A stretch of 21,621 bases of DNA from Candidatus Ozemobacteraceae bacterium. GTDB taxonomy: Bacteria; Muiribacteriota; Ozemobacteria; Ozemobacterales; Ozemobacteraceae. The position numbers were made by a program, and so were the translations under genes. The first letter of the stretch is position 1; every line of letters begins with the position of its first letter. The stretch is from assembly GCA_035373905.1 (NCBI GenBank), contig DAOSOK010000056.1, positions 1 through 21,621 on the forward strand, read 5' to 3'. Below, one piece after another: positions 1 through 6,692 of this stretch. The notes below the pieces were generated by a model that worked only from the letters and a program-made list of their open reading frames with translations, made no database searches and was not told the DNA's origin.

Positions 1-1190
1 CCGTCGACGGCCACGAAGCCGGCTTCGGTCGTCATCGCTTCTTTGAGGACGAACCGGTCGAACAGTTTGAGCTTCGGCCCGAGGTTGTACAGGACGACGA
101 TCATGACGATCGAGAGGGCCGTGATTTTCGCGATGGCATAGACAGCGGTATAAATGCCGCCGAAGGTGATGACCAGGCCGGCGCACATGGCGCCGATGCC
201 GGCGATCCCGGTGACGCCGAAGCCCGGGATGACGAAGATTTCGGCCAGCAGGAGGAGGAGACCGATGCCGAACAGCAGGACGGCCTCGAAGCCGGCCATA
301 TAGGCGAACAGATGGCCGCCGAAAAAGAGGGCGAAGCAGAGAAGGCCGAACCAGCCCAGCAGACCCCACCCGAATACCAGGAACTCGAGGACCAGGCACC
401 AGAAGCCGATCGTGAACAGCAGGACCGAGACGTTGGGATGCGTCAGCCACCGCGCGATCGTCTCGCCCGACGTCGGTTCGGCGCGCTCGATCGTGGCCTG
501 TTCCAGGTTCAGTCTTCGAAGGACGCCGTCGAGAGAGGTGACCACGGCATCGCAGAACCCGTGCTGGAGGGCGCTTTCGCTCGTCAGCGTGAGAATTTCG
601 CCGCGCTTCCGGAGGCCGGGGATGGCGTCGACGTCCTTGTCGACCATCGAGGCGGCAAGGGTTTTCGGCCGCTTCCGCGCCTCGGCGGCGGATTCGAACT
701 CGCCCCGGAACGCCGACACGAACTTGGCTTCGGCGGCCTGGATCGAGGCGCCCATGATCTTGATCGGAGTCGCGGCGCCCATCTCGGTGCCGGGCTCCAT
801 GAAAATGCGATGGCAGGAGATCGTGATGAGGGCGGCCGCGGAAAGCGCCCGGCCCTTGACGTAGCCGACGGTCGTGACGCCGCTTCGCAGAAGCGCGTCT
901 TTCATCTCCTGCGCCGCGTCGACGAGGCCGCCGTTCGAGTTGATCTCGAGAATGACGGCCTTGACGTTCTCGCGCCCGGCCCGGCGGATCATTCGCTGCA
1001 GAAAGAAGGAAAGCCCGCTGTCGATGTCGCCCGTAATGGGTACGACCAGGACGGTTTCGCCTTTTCCCGACGTCGTCGTCTGGGCGGCGGCCGGGAAGAC
1101 GGTGAACGCAAGAGCGATGAAAAGAAGAGACAGCAAACCCGCGAGACGGTACAGCCGCCCCGCGGGTCGATTCTCGGTGATGTATATCAC
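1..1190 (-). CDS. nfeD: NfeD-family membrane serine protease (ClpP-class), 3' partial
   Basis: The reading frame is open from a GTG at 1190 to the left edge, about 396 codons, and its C-terminus is missing. It begins with a signal-type hydrophobic stretch ending PAAAQ. A ClpP/crotonase-fold protease domain follows, with the strand ILEINSNGGLVDAA and a Ser in GRALSAAALI at the position of the NfeD catalytic Ser. A Lys in AEAKFVSAF lies where the NfeD Ser-Lys dyad expects it. After about residue 240 come several glycine-rich membrane helices. The usual soluble OB-fold NfeD domain would lie beyond the edge. GTG was chosen because GGAAG, inside the rpsU stop region, sits about 8 bases upstream; the gap to rpsU is 5 bases, so translation is probably coupled. 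Known family: membrane proteases that partner flotillin/stomatin proteins in membrane quality control. The identification is firm; the start is likely. Confidence 0.9.
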   Translation of the reverse strand, partial: MIYITENRPAGRLYRLAGLLSLLFIALAFTVFPAAAQTTTSGKGETVLVVPITGDIDSGLSFFLQRMIRRAGRENVKAVILEINSNGGLVDAAQEMKDALLRSGVTTVGYVKGRALSAAALITISCHRIFMEPGTEMGAATPIKIMGASIQAAEAKFVSAFRGEFESAAEARKRPKTLAASMVDKDVDAIPGLRKRGEILTLTSESALQHGFCDAVVTSLDGVLRRLNLEQATIERAEPTSGETIARWLTHPNVSVLLFTIGFWCLVLEFLVFGWGLLGWFGLLCFALFFGGHLFAYMAGFEAVLLFGIGLLLLLAEIFVIPGFGVTGIAGIGAMCAGLVITFGGIYTAVYAIAKITALSIVMIVVLYNLGPKLKLFDRFVLKEAMTTEAGFVAVD

Positions 1191-1195
1191 GTCGA

Positions 1196-1378
1196 TTACT
1201 TCCGCCGCCGCTGCTTGCGCCGGGCTTCGGCCGCCTTGCGCTTCGCTTTCTCGCTGGGCTTCTCGTAGGCGCGCCGCCGCTTGATTTCCTTGATGATGCC
1301 GGCCTCCTGGCACTTCTTCTGGAAGCGCTTCAGGGCTTTCTCCAACGGTTCATCCTTCAGAACTCGAACTTCTGCCAT
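1196..1378 (-). CDS. rpsU: 30S ribosomal protein bS21
   Basis: This 60-residue, very basic protein has the full bS21 pattern: the N-terminal strand VRVLKDEPLEKALKRFQKKC, the central IKEIKRRRAYEKPSEK, and an Arg/Lys tail ending RRKQRRRK. bS21 binds near the anti-Shine-Dalgarno end of 16S rRNA in the 30S subunit and takes part in initiation. The length is typical for short bacterial forms. A purine-rich ribosome site (GGGAGGGGGG, then AAAGG) lies just upstream of the ATG. It is the middle gene of a minus-strand run, 58 bases after the HIT gene and 5 bases before nfeD. I see no terminator in either gap, so the three are probably one transcript. Confidence 0.96.
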   Translation of the reverse strand: MAEVRVLKDEPLEKALKRFQKKCQEAGIIKEIKRRRAYEKPSEKAKRKAAEARRKQRRRK

Positions 1379-1436
1379 ATCCTTTCACCCCCCTCCCTGT
1401 CGTCGTTTTCACGAGGGGAACATCGTTTCTCCGTCA

Positions 1437-1778
1437 TCAACCCGGCGGCCACTGCATCTGCCGCTTGCCGAGAACATGAAAATGGATGTGACCCACCGAT
1501 TGTCCACCGTGTTCACCGTGGTTCGTGACGACCCTGAAGCCCTGCTCGAGGCCGAGCTTCGAGGCGACCTGCTGGATGCTCCGGAACACCGGGGCCAGGA
1601 CCTGGCCGTCGGCCGCGCCCGGCTCGACGAGGCTCGCGATATGCCTGCGCGGTACCGCGAGAACGTGAACCGGTGCCTGCGGATGAAGATCGCGAAACAC
1701 GACCACGTCGGCATCCTGATACACGACGTCGGCCGGGATCTCGCCCTTCGCAATCCTGCAGAAAATACACGTATCCAT
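1437..1778 (-). CDS. hinT: HIT-family (HinT/PKCI-like) nucleotide-binding hydrolase
   Basis: This 113-residue protein has the Hint-branch layout. It opens with MDTCIFCRIAKGEIP, including a CxxC zinc pair (C4, C7). DLHPQAPVHVLAVPRRH forms the core, and the histidine triad H97-I-H99-F-H101 is followed by VLGKRQMQWPPG at the C-terminus. Known family activity is hydrolysis of purine nucleoside phosphoramidates and aminoacyl-adenylates, with the middle His of the triad as nucleophile. All key residues are present and the length is normal. It leads an operon with rpsU and nfeD. No Shine-Dalgarno is visible before the ATG, and the predicted promoter puts the transcript start about 6 bases upstream, so the mRNA may be leaderless or nearly so. 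The family call is firm; the symbol follows the best-known orthologue. Confidence 0.92.
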   Translation of the reverse strand: MDTCIFCRIAKGEIPADVVYQDADVVVFRDLHPQAPVHVLAVPRRHIASLVEPGAADGQVLAPVFRSIQQVASKLGLEQGFRVVTNHGEHGGQSVGHIHFHVLGKRQMQWPPG

Positions 1779-1783
1779 AGGTG

Positions 1784-1819
1784 AAATGCCATACTACCGC
1801 ATCATCCCCTCCATGTCAA
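1784..1819 (-). promoter_or_regulatory. Sigma70-type promoter of the hinT-rpsU-nfeD operon
   Basis: On the minus strand, TTGACA (1819-1814) and TAGTAT (1796-1791) are separated by exactly 17 bases, 11 of 12 consensus positions. The predicted start of transcription near 1784 is only about 6 bases from the HIT ATG at 1778, leaving almost no 5' leader. Confidence 0.7.
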
Positions 1820-1872
1820 CATTCCCGTCACCGGGTCGCGGATTCCCTTCTGGGAACGCACAACGATCACTC

Positions 1873-1920
1873 GCATACTCAATACCCGTTCGTGCTGAGC
1901 CTGTCGAAGCACGAATGCTC
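1873..1920. repeat. REP-like dispersed palindrome, copy 1
   Basis: TTCGTGCT (1889-1896) pairs with AGCACGAA (1908-1915) around the loop GAGCCTGTCGA. The core and the left flank (CTCGCATACTC at about 1870-1880) recur near 12936-12972, and the core GTTCGTGCTGAGCCTGTCGA recurs at 15421. This sequence type is common between genes in many bacteria and translates in spurious frames as peptides such as FDRLSTNG. It lies just upstream of the tRNA promoter. Confidence 0.75.
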
Positions 1921-1946
1921 TCGAAAAATGTTTTTGAAAAATCCGC

Positions 1947-1975
1947 TTGACTCGGTACACGCGTTTTGGTAATAT
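1947..1975 (+). promoter_or_regulatory. Strong sigma70-type promoter of the tRNA cluster
   Basis: TTGACT (1947-1952) and TAATAT (1970-1975) with a 17-base spacer lie 24 bases before the first tRNA. An A/T-rich tract (1924-1942) upstream could act as an UP element. The fit is near consensus, as expected for stable RNA genes. Confidence 0.75.
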
Positions 1976-1999
1976 AGCCGTATCGCAACGGACGATAAC

Positions 2000-2072
2000 C
2001 GGGGCGTGGCGCAGTTGGTAGCGCATCTGGTTTGGGACCAGAGGGCCGCTGGTTCGAGTCCAGTCGCCCCGA
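2000..2072 (+). tRNA. tRNA-Pro (anticodon UGG)
   Basis: The acceptor arms CGGGGCG and CGCCCCG pair over 7 base pairs with discriminator A. The anticodon stem encloses the loop TTTGGGA (UGG), and the T arm carries GGTTCGAGTCC. No CCA is encoded. It is the first of seven tRNA genes in one array. Confidence 0.95.
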
Positions 2073-2084
2073 TTGCTGGAAAAT

Positions 2085-2157
2085 GCGGGAATAGCTCAGT
2101 TGGTAGAGCGCCACCTTGCCAAGGTGGATGTCGCGGGTTCAAGTCCCGTTTCCCGCT
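2085..2157 (+). tRNA. tRNA-Gly (anticodon GCC)
   Basis: GCGGGAA pairs with TTCCCGC in the acceptor. The D arm is GCTCAGTTGGTAGAGC, the anticodon stem CCACC/GGTGG encloses TTGCCAA (GCC), and the T loop is TTCAAGT. The discriminator is T and there is no encoded CCA. Confidence 0.96.
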
Positions 2158-2181
2158 CTGATCGAAGGCCTTTGGCCGTGA

Positions 2182-2255
2182 GCGCCTGTAGCTCAGGTGG
2201 ATAGAGCAACAGCCTTCTAAGCTGTGGGCCAGAGGTTCGAGTCCTCTCAGGCGCG
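2182..2255 (+). tRNA. tRNA-Arg (anticodon UCU)
   Basis: GCGCCTG pairs with CAGGCGC in the acceptor. The anticodon stem ACAGC/GCTGT encloses the loop CTTCTAA (UCU), and the T arm is AGAGGTTCGAGTCCTCT. The discriminator is G and there is no encoded CCA. Confidence 0.95.
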
Positions 2256-2288
2256 CCGTTCGGTGTCCTGAAGGGTTTTGGCTACGAT

Positions 2289-2361
2289 GGACAGAGTAGC
2301 ACAATGGTAGTGCACTAGATTGTGGATCTAGCCGTTGCGGGTTCGAGCCCCGTCTCTGTCC
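2289..2361 (+). tRNA. tRNA-His (anticodon GUG)
   Basis: GACAGAG pairs with CTCTGTC. An extra 5' G (2289, position -1) sits opposite C73, the hallmark of tRNA-His. The anticodon stem CTAGA/TCTAG encloses TTGTGGA (GUG). CCA follows C73 at 2362-2364; the other six genes lack this, so it may be chance. Confidence 0.95.
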
Positions 2362-2377
2362 CCACCAAAGTAAGCAG

Positions 2378-2451
2378 GCGCTTGTAGCTCAATTGGATAG
2401 AGCAACGGACTTCGGATCCGTAGGCTGAGGGTTCGAATCCTTCCAGGCGCG
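2378..2451 (+). tRNA. tRNA-Arg (anticodon UCG)
   Basis: GCGCTTG pairs with CAGGCGC with one G-T wobble. The anticodon stem ACGGA/TCCGT encloses CTTCGGA (UCG, reading CGN codons ending in A or G). The D arm GCTCAATTGGATAGAGC resembles that of the Arg-UCU gene upstream. There is no encoded CCA. Confidence 0.93.
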
Positions 2452-2456
2452 TATTC

Positions 2457-2528
2457 GGGCCGTTAGCTCAGAGGCAGAGCACCTGCCTTTTAAGCAGGGA
2501 GTCGTTGGTTCGAGTCCAACACGGCTCA
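2457..2528 (+). tRNA. tRNA-Lys (anticodon UUU)
   Basis: GGGCCGT pairs with ACGGCTC with one G-T wobble. The anticodon stem CCTGC/GCAGG encloses CTTTTAA (UUU). The T arm GTTGGTTCGAGTCCAAC is intact and the discriminator is A. No CCA is encoded. Confidence 0.94.
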
Positions 2529-2547
2529 TCGTTCAATCCTTGGCAAT

Positions 2548-2569
2548 AACACTTCGGCAACGAAGTGTT
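2548..2569 (+). promoter_or_regulatory. GNRA-capped hairpin between the two Lys tRNAs
   Basis: AACACTTCG (2548-2556), loop GCAA, and CGAAGTGTT (2561-2569) form a perfect 9-bp stem with a GNRA tetraloop, ending one base before tRNA-Lys(CUU) begins at 2571. No U tract follows, so it is not a normal terminator. A processing signal or attenuator is the simplest guess. Confidence 0.6.
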
Positions 2570-2570
2570 C

Positions 2571-2643
<73 letters not shown>

Positions 2644-2647
2644 CCCG

Positions 2648-2685
2648 CAAATCCCCGGTGTGCAGACACCGGGGATTTGTTTTTT
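2648..2685 (+). terminator. Intrinsic terminator of the tRNA array
   Basis: CAAATCCCCGGTGT (2648-2661) and ACACCGGGGATTTG (2666-2679) form a perfect 14-bp stem with loop GCAG, followed by a run of six T. Confidence 0.9.
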
Positions 2686-2753
2686 CCGCCGGTAGCTGGT
2701 ATGCTTTTACGCAAGAATCCTGATACATCCCTGACGCAGAACGAGGTATATCC

Positions 2754-4202
2754 ATGCGTGCCACGCGCTTCCTGCAGGCCGCTCTTGCCCTGATTCTCTT
2801 CGTATCGCCCGCCGTACTGGCCGCAAATGCCAAGCTGCATGTCGACGTCGGTCTGAACCATTTCTACAAAAAGCGGTATCTCGAAGCGTTCAAGGAGTTT
2901 CAGACCGCGGCCGAGATCGATCCGAAGTCCGCCGAGGCCCGGTATAACATGGGTCGTGTCTACAAAATCCAGGGGTTTCTCAAGGAAGCCGCGCTCGAGT
3001 TCCAAGCTGCGGTCGCGCTCGATCCGAATTACCTCGCCGCGCGTCGCGAGCTCGACGCGATCAAAAGCTACCTGAAACAGGACGTTTCGGCCGCCCTCAA
3101 GATCCAGGGCCAAGAAGAAGCCCTTCGCCAGCGCGTGCAGGACGTCGGTACCAATACGGCTGAGAAGCGTGCCCAGGAGCTCCTCCGGCAGGGAAAAAAC
3201 GAAGCGGCGCTCCAGGCCTTCGTCGAGGCCGTCCGAAGCGACCCGTATAATGCCCGCCTGCATAAAATGGTGGGATTTCTGAGTTTCAAACAGGGCCAGT
3301 ATGGCACGGCGCTTTCCGCCTACGAGCAGGCGAAGCGCCAAGCCCCCGACGATCCCGAGATCGACTACGCGCTGGGCCTGATTCACCTTCGCACACAGAA
3401 TTACGAAAAGGCCGTCACCATGCTCGAGCGCGCCCTTTCCGCGACGCCGAACATGATCAAGGCGATCTACGCGCTCGGCGAAGCCTACGAAGGCCTCGGC
3501 CGGTATGAAGACGCGACGTTCCAGTTCCGCAAATGCCTCTCGATCGACCCTAATCTGAAGGAAGCACAGAACCGGCTCAGCGACCTTGCGAGCCGTCTCA
3601 GTTACTCGTATTTCTCCCGCGGCACGTATTACTACCAGCAGGGCGAGTTCGAAAAAGCCGAGGCGCTGCTTTCCCTGGCCCGGCAGTACGGCGCCCTGAC
3701 GCCGGACCAGCGTCGTCAGGTCGAAGAGATGACCGGGGCCGCCCGATACTGGGTGGGCAAGAAAAAGGCCGAGGAGGCCGAAAAGGCCGTTCGGCGTGAG
3801 ATCACGTCCAACGCGTATATCAGCAAGCCCATCAGTATCGGAGACGTCGTCCGGAACCCGGCGGGGTATATCGGCCAGGCCGTCGAGTGGGAGGGGAAAG
3901 CTGTGTATGCCGATGAGTCGCGGGGGCGCGAGCGGTATTTCGTGAACATGAACGGGAGCGTGAATCCCGATTCCAACATGGATTACACGTTTGGCATCGT
4001 GTTCCCGAAAGACCTGCCGAAGGATCCGCGCGTCAGCGTCTATTCCGTGATCCGGGTCAAGGGCAAGATCATCAAGCTGGAAAAGCTGCTGAACACGTTC
4101 ACCACAGTCCAAAGCTCGCGCCCGCAGCCGATTATCGAGGCATCCGAGGTTTCCTTCCAGCGCGAAAGCTACCCCGAGGCATTAAATATTCGATACTATT
4201 GA
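2754..4202 (+). CDS. Exported tetratricopeptide-repeat (TPR) protein
   Basis: This 482-residue protein starts with a signal peptide (MRATRFLQAALALILF..., likely cut near LAANA, residues 1-25). Residues 26 to about 105 hold two TPR units (AFKEFQTAAEIDPKSAEARYNM, then EAALEFQAAVALDPNYLAA). From about 130 to 280 come at least four more, with the usual G-Y-A-P pattern (for example YEKAVTMLERALSATPN). A further helical pair leads to a Lys/Glu-rich coiled segment near 330-350. The last 120 residues (about 355-470) are a beta-rich domain beginning ISIGDVVRNPAGYIGQAVEW that looks like an OB-fold, by inference only. TPR arrays act as protein-binding scaffolds, here in the periplasm or at the outer membrane. 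GAGGT lies about 9 bases before the ATG. Its 3' end overlaps the converging methyltransferase gene by 7 bases. The specific role is unknown. Confidence 0.9.
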   Translation: MRATRFLQAALALILFVSPAVLAANAKLHVDVGLNHFYKKRYLEAFKEFQTAAEIDPKSAEARYNMGRVYKIQGFLKEAALEFQAAVALDPNYLAARRELDAIKSYLKQDVSAALKIQGQEEALRQRVQDVGTNTAEKRAQELLRQGKNEAALQAFVEAVRSDPYNARLHKMVGFLSFKQGQYGTALSAYEQAKRQAPDDPEIDYALGLIHLRTQNYEKAVTMLERALSATPNMIKAIYALGEAYEGLGRYEDATFQFRKCLSIDPNLKEAQNRLSDLASRLSYSYFSRGTYYYQQGEFEKAEALLSLARQYGALTPDQRRQVEEMTGAARYWVGKKKAEEAEKAVRREITSNAYISKPISIGDVVRNPAGYIGQAVEWEGKAVYADESRGRERYFVNMNGSVNPDSNMDYTFGIVFPKDLPKDPRVSVYSVIRVKGKIIKLEKLLNTFTTVQSSRPQPIIEASEVSFQRESYPEALNIRYY

Positions 4203-4912
4203 TATCGGCGGAACGACACGGTTTTCGACCGGCTGTGTGCTGGGTCTGTGTCGTTGCGGGCGAGCTGATACCGGGAAATCTCCCCCAGGTCGTGTCGCGT
4301 GAATCCGTCAGCCTCATACAGAGCCGGGTTCCAGGTGTCGGCGTTGCCGCACTCACCGCCTTCTGCCTCCCCGATGAGAAGGTATTCTTTCACCGAAGGG
4401 TGTTGGCGGATCAGATACGTCCAGTCCCCGATCGGCATCCAGGACCAGATCACGAGCTCCGGATCGTATTTCTGAAGGGCTGAGGCGAGATCCAGCCGCT
4501 CGACCGGAAACACCGTCTCGATGTTCCACGAGCCGTTGTCGGTCGCGATGATGCGGATCTGGCGGGGGTGCTCGCCTTTTTCCCGGCGGCGGCGGAACAC
4601 CCGGTGGATTGCTTCGCTCAGATACCGCGACAGCCGCCCGTCCCCCGCTCCGGCCTCGAGAATCCGCGACCAGCCTGAATCGACGATATACGCTGCGAGG
4701 GCGTTCACGTGGGTGCGGTTGAACACCTCGAACACCGGCCGCGTTTTGTGGATGAACAGCTCGTTCCGCTGTTCTTGCGAAAGCGCGCAAAATGCCCGGC
4801 ACGCCTCCTCATACGAAGGAAACGCCTCACGCCGGAGAATGCTGATCGGATCGTTGGCTGCCATGACCTTCTGAATATACGACACCAAGGCGCTCTTGGG
4901 AACGTCTGACAT
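4196..4912 (-). CDS. Class I SAM-dependent methyltransferase-like protein
   Basis: This 238-residue cytoplasmic protein carries SAM-binding motif I as ILEAGAGDGRLSRYL (about residues 85-99). The motif II strand is IRIIATDNGSW, with an Asp placed to bind the ribose hydroxyls. A later strand, PELVIWSWMPIGDWTYLI, is followed by LLIGEAEGGECGN. The N-terminal 80 residues are helical (YEEACRAFCALSQEQRNELF) and may form a lid or substrate domain. I do not recognise a specific substrate family. The start has a weak GGAAG just before the ATG. The gene lies 63 bases downstream of the lipoprotein gene, with a hairpin in the gap, and converges on the TPR gene with overlapping stops. Fold call is good; substrate unknown. 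Confidence 0.75.
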   Translation of the reverse strand: MSDVPKSALVSYIQKVMAANDPISILRREAFPSYEEACRAFCALSQEQRNELFIHKTRPVFEVFNRTHVNALAAYIVDSGWSRILEAGAGDGRLSRYLSEAIHRVFRRRREKGEHPRQIRIIATDNGSWNIETVFPVERLDLASALQKYDPELVIWSWMPIGDWTYLIRQHPSVKEYLLIGEAEGGECGNADTWNPALYEADGFTRHDLGEISRYQLARNDTDPAHSRSKTVSFRRYQ

Positions 4913-4920
4913 CTTCCGAT

Positions 4921-4955
4921 GAAAACAGCCGGGAGCATTTGTGCCCCCGGCTGTC
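4921..4955 (-). terminator. Hairpin after the lipoprotein gene (terminator or attenuator)
   Basis: On the minus strand ACAGCCGGG (4954-4946) pairs with CCCGGCTGT (4933-4925), followed by TTTT. The T run is short, and the hairpin lies directly before the methyltransferase start, so partial read-through into that gene is possible. Confidence 0.6.
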
Positions 4956-4975
4956 TGTGAATCGGGAAGAGACTC

Positions 4976-6304
4976 TTACGGCTGCTGAGCCGCCGCTTTT
5001 GTCATCGTGATGGTGCCGCTCGGTGTGTCGTTCCCAGGCGCGTCCGTCTCTGACTCGATCGTCCCAGAGAAGGTGCTTCCGGAAAGAGTGCCAAAGAACC
5101 GAACTTGTGTGGTAAATCCGTCTTTCAAGAATTTCGCGTAACCGGCAACTTTTCCACCCTCGGAAACGACGAACCCGTTTCCAGCGACGAACGGCGGGAG
5201 AGAATCCTGCTGAGGCCAGTAGAATGCCTGAATGAGACCGTTGGAATCGATGACGACGGTGAATTGATCCATCGAGGCGCCGTTCTGAGCCGTTCCGTTC
5301 CAAGTGCCGGCACAAACCGAATTGTTGCTCACCTTGGTGGCAGCTCCCGTTTCCTCCAAGGCGCCGAGATGATTGCGTTCCTCATAGGTGGCGGCAGTTT
5401 CGCTGGTCATCGTGGCGGTCACGTTGATCGTCGTTTCCGGCGTGAGCAGCTGCATTTGCAGCCTGCCGGTCGACAGCACCGAGTAGTTGCCACTGCTGAA
5501 TCCAAACATGCTCGTGTGGGTCACATGCCCGTTGAGATCAGCGTGGAAGGCGGCATACTCGTTATTTCCGCTGGGATCCAGGAGCCACCAGCCGTGAAGG
5601 GCTTCGTTCGAGAAAACGTTTGTGACCAGAGCGGCTGCGCTGTCGGCAGCGTTGTCGAAGGATGATAGCAGGGCATTGTCGAGGTTGTCCGCATTGGCCC
5701 AGAAAGTGTTCTGGATGGTTGCCCCAAGTGTGGTGATACTGGCGATGCCGTTTGGTGTCAGATGCTCGAGGAAATTTTCGTAGCTGTTGTTTACGCGATT
5801 GTTTTCCTGCCACTGAGAGAATACCAGAGCGCCGGCTGTTGTCGAGGCATTCACGGTCATCGGGACGACATCACCCTCCGCGAGACTCTTGTCGACAAGC
5901 ATCCCTTTCAGCATCGGGATAGCGTTATTCCCGCGAACCAGCTCGACAAGATATTCCGAACCAGCGATTGGAAGGGAGGCGGTTCCGATGACCTGGGTAT
6001 TTGAGGTGGAGGTAGCGACATCGACGAAGATCGGTGTGCCGGCCGTTCCGTTTGTATAGGGAGTGATCCTGAATTGGAGTTTCTCGGCGGTAATGCTGAT
6101 TGCACCAGCGGCTTGTCCTCTCACAGCAGCAGCGAACGGAACAGAGCCAACACCACCGGCTCCCCCCGTTGTGGCAACAATGGCGATCACAAATGCAGCG
6201 CCAAGGAGAGTGCTGAGGCCGCCGCCGCCGCCGCCGCAGCCGGCGACGACGATCATGGCGCCGATCAGGGAGACGCCGAGCATGAGACACAGGAGCTTCC
6301 TCAT
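4976..6304 (-). CDS. Large lipoprotein of unknown function
   Basis: This 442-residue protein starts at the ATG at 6304, supported by GGAGGAAT 8 bases upstream. An upstream in-frame ATG at 6394 lies inside the predicted promoter and lacks a ribosome site. The N-terminus MRKLLCLMLGVSLIGAMIVV ends in a consensus lipobox A-G-C23, so the mature protein should be lipid-anchored. The Cys is followed by six Gly encoded by a GGC tandem tract, then a hydrophobic Gly-rich stretch to about residue 50. The rest is Thr/Ser/Asn-rich with many short beta strands. The end (SGSTFSGTIESETDAPG...) resembles beta-repeat domains of extracellular proteins. Several Asn-rich segments (NNRVNNSYENF, NADNLDNALLS) fit a surface protein. 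I recognise no catalytic motif or family. It stands alone, with its own promoter and a hairpin after it. Confidence 0.8.
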   Translation of the reverse strand: MRKLLCLMLGVSLIGAMIVVAGCGGGGGGLSTLLGAAFVIAIVATTGGAGGVGSVPFAAAVRGQAAGAISITAEKLQFRITPYTNGTAGTPIFVDVATSTSNTQVIGTASLPIAGSEYLVELVRGNNAIPMLKGMLVDKSLAEGDVVPMTVNASTTAGALVFSQWQENNRVNNSYENFLEHLTPNGIASITTLGATIQNTFWANADNLDNALLSSFDNAADSAAALVTNVFSNEALHGWWLLDPSGNNEYAAFHADLNGHVTHTSMFGFSSGNYSVLSTGRLQMQLLTPETTINVTATMTSETAATYEERNHLGALEETGAATKVSNNSVCAGTWNGTAQNGASMDQFTVVIDSNGLIQAFYWPQQDSLPPFVAGNGFVVSEGGKVAGYAKFLKDGFTTQVRFFGTLSGSTFSGTIESETDAPGNDTPSGTITMTKAAAQQP

Positions 6305-6692
6305 TTTGGATATTCCTCCACAACCTTCGAATTTTCTTGTGACCGGGAATTGAAGAACGCCCGTGAGGATAACACACTTTGACGCCTGATGCAAGCGCCG
6401 GCACCGGGGGAATGCCCGCCATCCCGGCTTCCAGAGCCGTTTCCGACCTGTTCGTCGCTCATGCCGGGAGAGCGTCGGCGCGTTCGATCTTTGGACAGGG
6501 TGTGCAGAAAATTGGCAGTTCGGGAGTTGCGAGGAACTGCCGATACTTCTTTGTACCGCATTCGGAGCTGATATTCTGAACCGTCCGTGGATGGCATGAA
6601 TATTGCTTCCTTGATGCGTTCACAACGTCCGGAGCAACTCGTCAGAGCAAACCGTCCGGCAGCTTTACCGATCTGATGGAGGATCCATCCCC
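6305..6692. other. Divergent intergenic region with inverted repeat
   Basis: These 388 bases separate the divergent lipoprotein and small exported-protein genes. Short frames here lack ribosome sites and sensible proteins. A perfect 8-bp inverted repeat, GGCAGTTC (6514-6521) and GAACTGCC (6534-6541), extends weakly with AT/AT flanks and could be an operator or RNA hairpin. The lipoprotein promoter lies at 6366-6394. I see no clear sigma70 promoter for the plus-strand gene. Confidence 0.5.
6366..6394 (-). promoter_or_regulatory. Putative promoter of the lipoprotein gene
   Basis: On the minus strand TTGCAT (6394-6389) and TATCCT (6371-6366) have a 17-base spacer and lie about 60 bases before the ATG at 6304. 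The match is moderate (7 of 12). Confidence 0.4.

Noticed and set aside
312..1268. A 318-codon plus-strand frame opposite nfeD and rpsU
   Set aside because: It covers two genes with clear family motifs on the other strand and has no recognisable domain.
1794..2304. Minus-strand frames across the tRNA genes containing phrases like GLEPAALWSQTR and LDSNQRPSGPKP
   Set aside because: These are well-known false translations of tRNA genes in antisense.
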